Shown here piece by piece: positions 42,972 to 53,621 of a DNA stretch of 64,000 bases (position 1 is its first letter; every line of letters begins with the position of its first letter). The notes beneath the pieces were generated by a model. That model worked only from the letters and a program-made list of their open reading frames with translations, was not told where the DNA came from and made no database searches. The stretch is from Aaosphaeria pasadenensis (taxonomy: Eukaryota; Ascomycota; Dothideomycetes; Pleosporales). The stretch lies in assembly GCA_022813625.1 (NCBI GenBank), contig JAKLMB010000015.1, forward strand, positions 62,001-126,000, given 5' to 3'. The translations under genes were made by a program, and so were the position numbers.

Positions 42972-45900
42972 GCACATTGTTGAGGCGGGCGAAATTCGTA
43001 CTGTACATACATACCCCTCCCATCGTCGCCGTTCGGGCGACGTGGTGTTCTTTTTTCTTTTTCTGCTCGATTTCGGTCTCTGGTCGTTGGATACAATAGA
43101 TCATAGCAGTGGGACGCAGTGCATAGGCCCCTGTTTTCGAGCCAGCATTTCGGTTGCAATAACGACTTTCGAATTAGTAACATTTTAGTTTTCTCTGGAG
43201 TATGCTCGCCTAGAATGGGTATTTACAGACTTTGCCGCTGCTCCTCGCTGAGCCCTAGGTTGCCCTTTGTTCATTCTGCCGCCAATGCCGTGGCAAGATG
43301 CAGATCGCTGGATACGGCAATACGCAATATTACCAAAGAGAGAAAGAAAAAATGTTCAGACTGTCTCGCTCCTGACGATTACGAACTGTGCATGCAAGTT
43401 CGACGAATCCAGAGAAGGCGATTTGTCTCGGTTTTCCGGCCCTATTCCGCAGGTGAATGGCATTGATTGAACCGCTGCAACCGCTGCACATTAGGTGCAG
43501 ACGTGCCGAATCTCCAATCTCTCGATTCCATGTGATTGGCAATAGTGTCAGAATCAAGATATCTGTAGATACGGCGAGCGATGGATGGTAAGCGAAACTC
43601 AAATCGCGAGCGATACTTGCCAATTACAAGAAAACTTGCGAGAAACTTGCAAGCCGTGTGTGAAGATCTCCCAGAGTCGAGGAATACGCAATCAGCGATT
43701 CCATGCATCGTGGTAAAACGCTCATTCCCGTCTTTCTGGTCGTCCGTCCGCGAATGAGGGGCCTTATTTTGAAGCAGACGAGCGGCGCACCGAGGAAGCG
43801 ACATTATCGCCAGCTGCCTCCAATCTTCCCAGGTGATCTTTTTCCTCGTACATCCAACTAAACGACCTCGTACCAGTACATCCCGCTCACCGCATCCTTT
43901 TGGCCATTACCACCATTCCATTGCTGGCAGCTGGTAAGTCCTCGTCGATGTACGAGTTGATTACCGTCCCCGCTCAAAGCGAGTATCCGCTGGATGATGA
44001 TGATGATGATGATGGTCGATTGGGCGTGTGCGTGTGAAGAATCAGAATGTCGTACCATGTCCGTATGTTTTTTCTGGTACTCGCTGCAATGTTGGTCATC
44101 TAGACTGCTCGAACTAGTGTTTTGAGCGAATACGCCGTAATCTGCAAACCTGCGATCATTGGCATTACCACATTGCAGTACATTGCAGCATGTCCAATTC
44201 TCGTTTGGGATGCATGGGCATTATTGCTTTGCGACGGGTATGGGATTGGGAATATCCGTTCTTCCGACGAACCAGGGCCTCGGGGCCGAAGGTACCAGCA
44301 GTGGGAATCGTACGAGCCAATGCGATCCAGACGCTCCAGGTCAAGCAAAAGAGTGCAGGGGAGTTCGGGAGTCCGTTCGAGTCTGCCAGTCTGCCTGCAC
44401 CTCTGAGCATACTGAATCAAGGTCGAGGCCAATGTGGAGTACAACGGAGACGGAGTCCTGCTTGGCCCGTCCTTCTCGCGAAAGACTACTGGCTAAACCG
44501 TACTCGTGTCTAGCTCTCATTCTGTCGCTGTTTGATCATCTCGTCGACCAACTACTGCATCCAGCATATGCTTGTTCTAGAAAGAAAGATTGTCAGTTCC
44601 GTCTTCCATTGTAATTGCACTACACGCAGATTGCAGCATCTTGTGAATCTTCCCAGACTCCAGTGCTACGGCCAATGCGCGATAGGGAGACGTATGGGCC
44701 TGTCTCGAATCTCGACATCGATGGCCTGGTGAAAGGGATCGTAGACGAAGTTGCAAAGCGACCTATCCGCCTATTTGGCGACTTACCTGTTGTAAGATGA
44801 CCCTCAAGGCCGACCCGCGCCTGTCGCATCATCGCAGCACGTTCAGGATCGATTGAACTGCTGCGACGTTGGTTGTAGTGAGCTCATGGAGACGATCATT
44901 CCTCAGTGTAGTTCGTTCGCAATGTACTCCGTAGATGATCTAGAGATTTACCATAACAAACAATCTCTAACCACCATCCATGCCTGTGGAGACGTTGACG
45001 AACAATCAAGGGCTTTGGTTAGTCGTGCGCGAGATGCAGAGTCGCGAGCCTTAATAACAGAATGCACGCAATGAACTAGGGATCCCTCTATCTAATTCTG
45101 GGTATGAGACACGATCGAGCAGTTGTGCTTTTTCTTCCTCAGCACGAGGTCCAATGCTCACGCCATTCTCACACAAGGTGGTGCTTGTGCCTTCGGAGGG
45201 CACCGCGCATCGCCAAAATCGCCCACCCGGAAAAGGACCAGAACCACGTGCACTGCAGAATTGGGTAATGCACGAGAACAACAAACAATAAAAACAATAG
45301 AAGGCACCTCGGATCAGACCGGGTTGGGGAGCAGAACCAGCAGAATCTTCCTCAGCCCTGTGGGAAATCGCATGTCGCAGGCCTTTGCAGCATCCGCGTT
45401 CCGCCCGCGACGGAGGACCCCGTCCGGAGATCTCTATAGAGCACAATGACTTACCTACCTGGGTACACCGTACCTATTATCGAACAGACAGAGCCTGCGC
45501 AGAGTCTTGGCCATATCACCCCATCATCTGGTTGACAGCGGCACGATTCAATACGAGAATAGGATCCCATCGATCTAAACGGGCCTGACTCATCATTAGG
45601 TGCCTCGAAATTCCATCTTCCTCCCTCGCACACGAACGAAAACGTACGTTGTCCATGTGTCTGTAGGATTGCGACAAAGACTGGCCTTCGCCGCAAACAG
45701 CCAGTGTTTCCCTTAGCTCCAGGGAGTTGGAGGGGGAGGGGGTGAGACGCAGAGACAAAGAATTTTCCATCCTGCGCTCTGTGTGGGAAACAATACGCGA
45801 CTATTCCCAGAGTCGTCTTGGGATTCGCGCAAGGCACGAATGGATCAGCCTGCAGCGGCCGCGACGGTGCAGGTCGACAGTTGCCAATCGATCCTAAATG

Positions 45901-47434
45901 CGTGTCTTCCATTGCCATTTGCACAGTGCAGAGTCTTACAGAACGAGCAAAACGATCCGACTTGGGAAGCATCCATCCAGGAAGGGCCTTGCACGGCCAG
46001 AGGGCTAGCCCCCGACCACGTGGAATGGATCGAGACACAGAAGGCTTTGGCGAGCACGCTTTTCCGTGGAGGAAGACAACGCTGTGGCTTGTGGTTGTCC
46101 CCTGCGCTGCCCTGCGCTGCCAGTACCGTATATACCGGTACGGGCTTCTGGGGCGAGCAGGCGTCCACTCGTCTTTTCGGTCGCTCGGATGAATGGCATT
46201 GCAGATTTTCTTGTGGACCCTGAATCTGTCTTCCTGGTAGACGCTCGTAACGCTCCGACATGTTGAATTTAAAAATATCGCACCAATTGCATACAACTCG
46301 TATTGGCAGTCTGCGGTGCCAGGGGAGATGGAGATGGATGGAGACTCCAGGCCAGACCTGCTGTCGAGCCCGTAAACGCAGTCCAACTGCAGTTCGAGCA
46401 CGATAAGGAAGGTGAGGGGAAGGACATGGAGAGTCGAACGTGTGGAATTTCGGCATGTCAGGATGGAATCGGCGCGGCATGTGGCACAGTCGGTGTTGTG
46501 GGTAACTTTGCGGTGCCCTTGGTGTACAATCTCAATATTGGCCTTACCTATGCTAGTAGACCGTCTCTCAGGACTCAGATCGACTGGACAGCGACCAGTA
46601 GCAACAGCAGCAGCGGCAGTTGTTCAACTGCTGTTAGTAGTAGTGCCAAACCGAATGAAAGCCCAGCACAGGAAGTGCAGGGAAGCGCAGAGAGTGCATC
46701 GTAATCGGTCCGACGGTTCTTCAGTGCATGGGACTAGCAAAGTCCCAAGGTCTCCACCGGATGCTACCGACATGAGCTGTTAATCGAACGACAATTGCTT
46801 CCCTCCCGGGGACCCAAGCCTCGCTTCCTCCTGTACAGTCCCATGAACTTGTAACCGGGGTACCATATCAGTCATCGTCGATTATGGCAGGGCGGGACGC
46901 GGAATTAGACGAATTGCTAACCCTTTTCGCAGGTCACTACAGGAAGCTACAGGAAGCTACTGGCGGCGTAATGATGGCATAAGTGGTATAAGGAGGACCG
47001 GATGACGATGCTGGACGGGTTGCTTCTCTACCAATTCGACAAGATAAACATTCACACATCTATTGCTCCGTACATCTTACACGTTTTACCTAATTTGTGC
47101 CCTTCGTCCTGCCCTGCGCCGAGGCATCCCATCAAGCACTTACGCGGACATATATATACACATACATACACCAAGTCCCCACTACTGCAGCACCCGAAAG
47201 AGCCATCGACGATTCGCGACAATCTTCACCTTCTTCATCCACCCCGCCTACATATAAACCACCCAGTCGATGACCAAGTACCCTCTCGGACGCCGTGCAA
47301 CAGCTTCCTGAATCCTTCTGACTGCCAACTTTCGGACCACTTCCCGCCTTCACGTCGTCGGTACTACATAACCGACCGATCAGACCAAGATCAATCTTTC
47401 TTGCCTTCACGCAAGTCAGTCTCAATCTCCTCCG
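42972..47434. other. 4.4 kb region without a convincing gene; long upstream region of the bHLH gene
   Basis: No frame here matches a known protein. Between 45,450 and 46,480 several frames are open together (316 codons on minus at 46401, 211 on minus at 46480, 146 on plus at 45783), probably because stop codons are scarce in this composition. A GAT microsatellite lies at 43,996-44,013 and a short tandem CTACAGGAAG near 46,937. The last 430 bp are a CA/CT-rich leader of the bHLH gene. Long upstream regions are common for fungal developmental regulators, so this may be regulatory or hold non-coding RNA. Confidence 0.4.
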
Positions 47435-48466
47435 ATGGACTTCTTAGAATTCTCCTCATATCCAGTCGTAGCAAACCCAGACTACTCCCCCACAATGGAC
47501 TCCTTCTCATATCCTGATACCTACGACAAGGCGTACCTCGCCGACGCCTACACCAGCCAGCCCGACTACACCTTCGACTCCTTCTTCGACCAGCCCATGT
47601 CGTCGATCGAGCTCTCCTCCGGCTTCCCGTCAAAGGACCAGTCGGCCTTCAACCCATCACTCCAGAGCTCGACCAAGCAGTGGCCGTCCGCATCGAATGC
47701 CAACGACATCACCCCCTTCGGCAACCTCAACCAGTTCCCCTCCAACTCCTTCTTCGACCCCTCAAATACGACCCCATTCGAGCAGGCCTCCTTCAACGCC
47801 TCTCGACGGAACTCCTCGCCCACGCCCTCCCTCTGCGGCGACGCACCCACCCTCCAGCAGCAACAGGCTCTCCAGATCAACCCTGCCTCCGTACCGGCGA
47901 CGGCCACCTCCCAGTCCAACCAGGCCTCCCCATCGCTCTCCCCCCAGAGCCTCAAACGCGAGTCTCCCTCCTCGCCCCCGTTCATCCCAGCCTCGGAGCC
48001 CAAACGCCCCCAGAGGAAGCGTGGCCGACCACGTCTGGACCGCCAGTACTCGGACTCGTCGGCCTCGACCAATAATGTCAACGGCAACTGCATCTCGAAA
48101 GGCAACGCCAACATGCGTCCGACCCACCGCCTCCCCCACAACCAGGTCGAGCGCAAGTACCGCGAGGGCCTCAACTCCGAGCTCGAGCGCCTCCGCCGCG
48201 CGGTGCCGACCCTCCCCCAGGGCGCCGAGGACGGCAGCAGCACCGCCCAGCAGGTCCTCGGCCAGCCGAAGCCGAGCAAGGCCATGGTCCTGTCCGGCGC
48301 GATCGAGTACATCAAGAGGCTCGAGCGGGAGCGCGACGAGGCCCTCCGCGAGTGCGAGGTCCTGCGCCAGAACGCCGTGGCCAACAGCAGCAACGGCGGG
48401 TGGGACGCCGAGTGGGATCGCAGGAGCGGGTTCGAGGACCAGTTCATCGCGAGCGACGTCTACTAG
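47435..48466 (+). CDS. bHLH transcription factor with AT-hook-like motif
   Basis: A single exon of 343 residues. The bHLH domain spans about residues 230-310: LPHNQVERKYREGLNSELER, then a loop lengthened by about 15 residues, then SKAMVLSGAIEYIKRLERER, running into a short leucine-zipper-like helix. The Tyr in ERKYR is the substitution known from SREBP-type bHLH proteins and changes E-box reading. There are no membrane segments, so it is not a membrane-bound SREBP. An AT-hook-like core (RKRGRPR) lies near residue 197. The N-terminal half is Ser/Pro/Gln/Phe-rich, like an activation domain. A frame starting at 47002 overlaps the start in another phase and could act as an upstream ORF. Confidence 0.85.
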   Translation: MDFLEFSSYPVVANPDYSPTMDSFSYPDTYDKAYLADAYTSQPDYTFDSFFDQPMSSIELSSGFPSKDQSAFNPSLQSSTKQWPSASNANDITPFGNLNQFPSNSFFDPSNTTPFEQASFNASRRNSSPTPSLCGDAPTLQQQQALQINPASVPATATSQSNQASPSLSPQSLKRESPSSPPFIPASEPKRPQRKRGRPRLDRQYSDSSASTNNVNGNCISKGNANMRPTHRLPHNQVERKYREGLNSELERLRRAVPTLPQGAEDGSSTAQQVLGQPKPSKAMVLSGAIEYIKRLERERDEALRECEVLRQNAVANSSNGGWDAEWDRRSGFEDQFIASDVY

Positions 48467-49823
48467 GCGGCGAGCGGTGCAGCGGCTCCTTTTCTCTTTC
48501 TCTTTCTCATTCTCTTTCCCCTTTTCTGTTTGCTCCGGCGGCGTCCTTTCCAGCTAGAGGATCGAGACGCCTTTTTCCTCACGACCGTTCACGACCAAAG
48601 ACCAAAACAACTGTACAAAAACCCTCCACACACTCATACTACAAGAATCCTTCTGCATGGCATATTACTCATCAACCATTTCCATCGCAACGGCCATGGT
48701 TTTTTGCTTCGTCTTTACAACACTACCTAATGTAACGGCCGCACTGGTGATGTTCCGCATCATCGTCCCCTTTTCATCTACCAACCACACAACAAAACAA
48801 AACACTTCATACACACATACACATACCAAAAAACAGCTTAGCCTCCCGGGGAGGGATGGAGCACATTGGGACTGCATAATACAAGAAAGGGACTCCCCAT
48901 TTCTTTTCCATTTTTTTTCTATACAGGTTTTTTTTCCTTCTCTGGAATCATCAAGCGCTGATGAGTTTTACGGGATTTTTCAAGAGTAAAAAAGAGGGAA
49001 CCAAAAAATATCCAGAATAGTTTCCAGAATCGATCGATATCGTTCATACCCATTCATTATATCTGAGTGCCTCTGTTGTGATTACATTGATACTTGATTT
49101 CATTTGACAATTGCTCTGTTGGAGCATCAGACCTTACATTGAAGACATATCACTTTGGTGAATCACCAATCGAAACTTGCACGAATCCATTGGGCGGAAC
49201 ATCCCTCTCCATCATCCACAGACACTGATATCTGTGTCCTTACGGCATGACGTCCAACCCACCACAAAAACAGTCCCATCAACCCCCCAGCGCACCACCC
49301 GTTGACAAAAAGACCCCGAAAACCCCCCGTCAAACTCCCGATATCAAAACACCAAGCACCACTCCATAACACTCCATACCATTCCCTATCATAAGCCGTT
49401 AGGTACATAGTCACTACTACATACCCGCGCCGGAGCCTCACCTCACGAATCCCCCGACCCTCCTCGGCGCTCGCCCTACCTTATACGAATACGAGCCTTA
49501 CAATCCAGTACCCAGACCGCCGCACACAACCCCACAAAATCCCACACCACACGCGGCTCCGAAAGAGGACTAAACTCCGCGCATCACTTCTGCCCTGTCC
49601 TCAGTACCTAATTTTCCATTGCATAGAAGGTGAAGAAAAAATCGAAATTACACAAGGCGTGGGTATGCTATGCTAGTGAGACGATTGAGCCGCGCGAGCA
49701 TGGGGTTTCACGATGAATGGGATGGAAATGTCTCTCCACCACGCGACCTGGCTGGGTTTGTCTGTTGTCCCGGTTTATTATCTTGGACGGTTGGATTGGG
49801 TGCGACGTTCATCGATCTATTGA

Positions 49824-49859
49824 TGGCGATGGCGATGGCGATGGCGATGGCGATGGCGA
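49824..49859 (+). repeat. GATGGC microsatellite
   Basis: Five tandem copies of GATGGC, perfect over about 33 nt. It lies in an intergenic region and is probably length-polymorphic. Confidence 0.7.
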
Positions 49860-50179
49860 TTGTCCGTGTCCGTGTTGATGTTTGTGTTTCTCCGAAGAGC
49901 GAGGGCGAAGTTCGTGTTTTTTATTTTGGTTTGTTGTTTTCCGCTGGTGGTTTTTCCGATGCAGGTACGGGATTGTTGGCATAGTGGGTATTGGAAGGAT
50001 GGTATGGAGTCATATGCGATTAATTGATTGAAGGTCGTGCGAGCGATTGTATCTCATTGTCGTGAAGGGATTGCGCCAAGGCGCCCACATCTGAGTTTGG
50101 AAAGTTGGTGTTTGAATTGTTTCTGTTTTCTATGTCTGACTCACCATCTCTACATATCGTATCCATAGATCTATACATT

Positions 50180-50530
50180 GTATTTCAAACTCTCCATTCT
50201 GAAGAAATATATTAAAATTTCACAGAGACGCAAAAGTTCTTCATATGCAATTCTCTCCATTCCCATACTCCATCATAATCACATAACTCCAATCCCACAA
50301 CCCTATCTTATTACAATCATTTCTTTTTTTAAGATTTTGATAAATTATTATGAATTATCTATAGTCCTAAGACAGAATTATAGAAGGAAAAATTAATATT
50401 AACTTAAGTTCTACCTTTAGAAATAAACAAAATAGAAATATAATATCATAAAGACAAATATTTACACGAAAAAACAATCAGTTCCCTATACATCTATTAC
50501 TCTCTTTGTAAACCTAAAAACTACAAAAAA
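50180..50530. other. AT-rich intergenic block
   Basis: Clearly lower GC than the flanking genes, with A-runs, T-runs and TTAATATTAA-like words. There is no open frame above 72 codons. It may be a degraded repeat or simply a relaxed spacer near the 3' end of the bromodomain gene. Confidence 0.3.
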
Positions 50531-50906
50531 ACGCAGATTTCAAGTCTCCAGAGCACGTTCATTCATAACCTTTGTGAGCGTTCAAGTATCTCGATTTTAG
50601 CTGTATCCGTCTCTTGCGTGTCAAAAGGAATCAGCTGTGTTTCACGAGGACTTGTCTCTCATCTACAAGAAAATGAGATTAAACAATGTTCAGAAGACGC
50701 CGCGACAATGGAAGAAATGAGCAATTAGCGATGTCGTTATCAAAGTCGACGAGGTCACGTGTCACATCGATCACACGCACGCACGCACGCAAGAGGAGAT
50801 GGAAATGTATCTTGAACGTTGAATGGAACTGCAGAACTATGATGGTGTGCTAGACACATTACTAACCCCGACGATGACGCCGCCTGGACCGGGAATATCG
50901 TGCTGC

Positions 50907-53621
50907 CTATAGTTTTCTCCTCTTCGAGGCCGTGGGCGCGACCTCGTCTTCTGGACCGGGCGTCTCGTCCACCTCCAAGCGTCCGCTCGACCTCTCTGCG
51001 CGCCGCCAATTCGACACGCTGTGCTGGCAATCCTCGAACATCTGCCTGGCGTCCTCGACCACGCCCTCCTCGCCCGCATTGAACATGACCGCATTGACAA
51101 ACATCCGCATCAGCTCCTTCTCGAGCTGCGCGGAATTGACAATGGCTTTGGGGGGCATGACGTCTGGCGTGAGGGGCAGCTCTACGATACCACCGCCGCC
51201 GCCGGGACTACCGGTGGGAGTGTCTGTCGCAGCAGCAGCAACGGCCTTGGCACCGGCCGCAATCGCCTTTTGTATGGTCTTGAGGTCGGTGGGACGCTTG
51301 ATGATGTCGTAGTACCCTTCCGCATCCTTGGCCTTGACGGCGGTCGAAAAGAGGGAGGCGTATTTGTGAGAGCCGATGTCGTTCATGATGGGGACGCACA
51401 TCCGCGAGAAATGGCGTGGCGCGACGACAGTCTTGGGCAGATCTGGCAGGACGACCGGAGAACCAGGCTGGTCCTCGGACTCGGGCAGCGAGGCTTCTCG
51501 AGCATTGCGTTTGCGAGTCCGCGTCTGGGTCGATTGCATGGTCCGGCCGCGACCGCGAGTGGTCATCTGCGTGGGTGTCTCTGCGGCGCTTTCTTCCACG
51601 ACATCCATGGACGTTCCCCGTTCGGTTTTCACGCGGGGACCGGTCTGAGAGTCGTTCTCGGCTGCGACCGTCTCGGTGTGCGAGATGACAGACTGGCTAC
51701 GACTGCGCTCTCGTAACGATCCACCTGCACGTGACGAAGCAATGCTGCCAGGGCGAGCGCGTCGAGACGCTCCCTTTCGAAGACTGCGCCCCGAGCGAGT
51801 TTCCGGCTCTGGTTCCGGCTCTGGTTCCGGCTCCTGTTCGGTTTCCTGTTCTGGCTCTTGGTCTGGCTCTTCGGCTTCAGGTTCAGCTTTGGGCTCAGGC
51901 GCGTCGGAGGCTCCTGTTTCCTCAACTTCCGGCTCTTTTTCGAGCTCCTTCTCTTTCTCCTTCTCCTTTTCCTTTCCTCTGGTCTTGGCCCTGGATTTGC
52001 GCGGGGTTTTCACTTTGGTCGAAGCATCGTTCGGCGGTTCCAGGGGTGCAATGTCATCAATGGGACTTGGTTCAGGCCTGGCAAATGGCGTAGCATTCGG
52101 CGGCTTAGCGCCAGCTTTCCATACCGTCTTTGCAGACCGCGGCGTCGAATTGGAGCTCCCAGGGGTGCGGACAGTCGTGGGCGTAGCGAAAGCGCCTCTC
52201 GCCGGGTGTAGGGCCGGTTGCAACGGGGGACCTGGAGGATACGGACCCCCTTTATTTGAGGGCGTTTGGCGTGCAACGGGCGTAGAAACCTGGGGGTATT
52301 GTGCGATTGGTTGCTGTTGAACCCGTGCGGGATCCTGTGGCGACACCTGGAAAGGCGGTAGCATGAAACCTCCATGGGGAGGCGGTCCCTGTGCATGCGG
52401 GCCTGGAGGCGGATATGGTGGATGGCCAGAATACGGATGTAGATTCCGCTGCTGCTGGGGTGTGTGTAAGCCCGTAGATTCAGCCATAGGTGGATAAGGT
52501 CCCGGGGCGCGCTGTTGATTCTGGGGGAAATGCGGAGGCTGGCCGTGCGCGGGCGCAGGCGCGAATGGTTGAGCAGCGTTGCCAGGGAACGGTTGATTCG
52601 GTTGCGGTGGTTGGAACTGTGCGCCTACAGGAGAAGGAATGGGATGGCCTTGTTGAGCACGTGATGTATGAGATTGGACTGGCGTTTGTGAGCCGTCCGT
52701 CGGGGTTTTTCCTTGCGCTGGATGCGCCTGCTGAGGATACGGTGAACGGTGTTGGTGGTGTGGTTGGGCGGTCTGAACGGCAGCATCGTGAGGTAATGAT
52801 GATGATGGTTGCGGTGGTGGCTGCGGTGTCCGGTTCTGCGATGGTGATGGGACGGCAATCGGACCTGGTGTTGTTCCGCCTGGGGTGGAGGGTTCCAACT
52901 GCTTGACGCGCGACGGAGCTCTTGAGGCCTGCGATGGCCCATTCCGGTCCGTTTGAGGTGGTTGATGGCCGTCTGGAACGTGCGCGTTGGACGGCGTCGC
53001 GACCCTGCTGGTATCCTGGACCGCGAGCTGGGGTCGCGGACTCGATGGGATTTGTTTTTGGACGAGGACGGGAGACTTCTTGGGGATGCTCGGGCTGCGC
53101 GACGCAGACGGCTTCCCATTCGCCCTCTCCACCAAATCTGCATCCCTCTCGCCGCGCTCAATGGATTGTAACTCCCTCTGCAGCCTCTCGTATCGGTCCT
53201 CCTCCTCTCTGATCTCCTGGGTGATGGCTGTGCGATAGCGGGCGTAGAGTTTGTTCACGAGCTTGGGGATTAGATGCGCGTGCTGGGCGGCTTCCTGGAC
53301 GGTCGGCAGGGTGGGACTGGGAGCTTTGCGCTTGCGCGAGTTCTTGGAGTGGCCGGTTCCGTTTGGGCCGTCTGGCTCGGGAGAGGCATCGTGCAGTCGT
53401 TCGCTCCGGATCTCGTCCTTGAGGATCTGTAGGTAGAAGTTGCGCAGGGCGTCGGGACTGAGGCGGCCGGCCTGGAAGCGGTTGTCTGCGGTGATGGAAG
53501 GGTTATTCTTCAGCAGATCGGAGATCCGACTGAAGATTTGAGGATTTACGCCATATGCATGGAGGGACTGGAACAGCAGAAGGGACTCGAGGTGTGTGTA
53601 GGCGGACAGGCTAGTATTCAT
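50907..53621 (-). CDS. Bromodomain protein, BRD8/Bdc1 type (NuA4-associated)
   Basis: A single exon of 904 residues. The ATG at 53621 was chosen: it gives MNTSLSAYTHLESLLLFQSL, the conserved opening of this family, whereas the frame further upstream has no ATG. An N-terminal helical region (ISDLLKNNPSI, YLQILKDEI, LVNKLYARYR, then a coiled coil) is followed by a 400-residue Pro/Gln-rich disordered part. An acidic-basic tract has Glu-Pro dipeptide runs. The bromodomain spans about residues 730-880 (FSRMCVPIMNDIGSHKYASL, YYDIIKRPTDLKTIQKAI, the asparagine region NAVMFN). Its ZA loop carries a long Ala/Gly insertion. The protein ends in a basic SKRRKL tail. Relatives read acetylated histones within NuA4. 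Confidence 0.82.
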   Translation of the reverse strand: MNTSLSAYTHLESLLLFQSLHAYGVNPQIFSRISDLLKNNPSITADNRFQAGRLSPDALRNFYLQILKDEIRSERLHDASPEPDGPNGTGHSKNSRKRKAPSPTLPTVQEAAQHAHLIPKLVNKLYARYRTAITQEIREEEDRYERLQRELQSIERGERDADLVERANGKPSASRSPSIPKKSPVLVQKQIPSSPRPQLAVQDTSRVATPSNAHVPDGHQPPQTDRNGPSQASRAPSRVKQLEPSTPGGTTPGPIAVPSPSQNRTPQPPPQPSSSLPHDAAVQTAQPHHQHRSPYPQQAHPAQGKTPTDGSQTPVQSHTSRAQQGHPIPSPVGAQFQPPQPNQPFPGNAAQPFAPAPAHGQPPHFPQNQQRAPGPYPPMAESTGLHTPQQQRNLHPYSGHPPYPPPGPHAQGPPPHGGFMLPPFQVSPQDPARVQQQPIAQYPQVSTPVARQTPSNKGGPYPPGPPLQPALHPARGAFATPTTVRTPGSSNSTPRSAKTVWKAGAKPPNATPFARPEPSPIDDIAPLEPPNDASTKVKTPRKSRAKTRGKEKEKEKEKELEKEPEVEETGASDAPEPKAEPEAEEPDQEPEQETEQEPEPEPEPEPETRSGRSLRKGASRRARPGSIASSRAGGSLRERSRSQSVISHTETVAAENDSQTGPRVKTERGTSMDVVEESAAETPTQMTTRGRGRTMQSTQTRTRKRNAREASLPESEDQPGSPVVLPDLPKTVVAPRHFSRMCVPIMNDIGSHKYASLFSTAVKAKDAEGYYDIIKRPTDLKTIQKAIAAGAKAVAAAATDTPTGSPGGGGGIVELPLTPDVMPPKAIVNSAQLEKELMRMFVNAVMFNAGEEGVVEDARQMFEDCQHSVSNWRRAERSSGRLEVDETPGPEDEVAPTASKRRKL

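Larger units (their letters stand above)
48467..50906. other. Intergenic; simple repeats and AT-rich block
   Basis: The bHLH 3' flank begins with a CTTT-rich tract. A perfect hexanucleotide run (GATGGC, five copies) lies at about 49,824-49,857. An AT-rich stretch follows at about 50,180-50,530, and a GCAC repeat at about 50,776. No conserved reading frame is seen; the 104-codon frame at 49670 simply reads through the hexanucleotide repeat. Confidence 0.4.

Noticed and set aside
45451..46401. 316-codon minus frame in the gene-poor region
   Set aside because: Composition is Ser/Arg/Cys-heavy without any domain, and three other long frames overlap it, so it looks like chance openness. Kept only as part of the region description.
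47566..48447. Antisense 293-codon frame opposite the bHLH gene
   Set aside because: It is a mirror of GC-rich codon usage in the bHLH exon; it has no motif, and the sense frame has clear bHLH homology.
51676..52320. 214-codon plus-strand frame opposite the bromodomain gene
   Set aside because: Gly/Ser-rich shadow of the Glu-Pro tract; it has no start context or motif.
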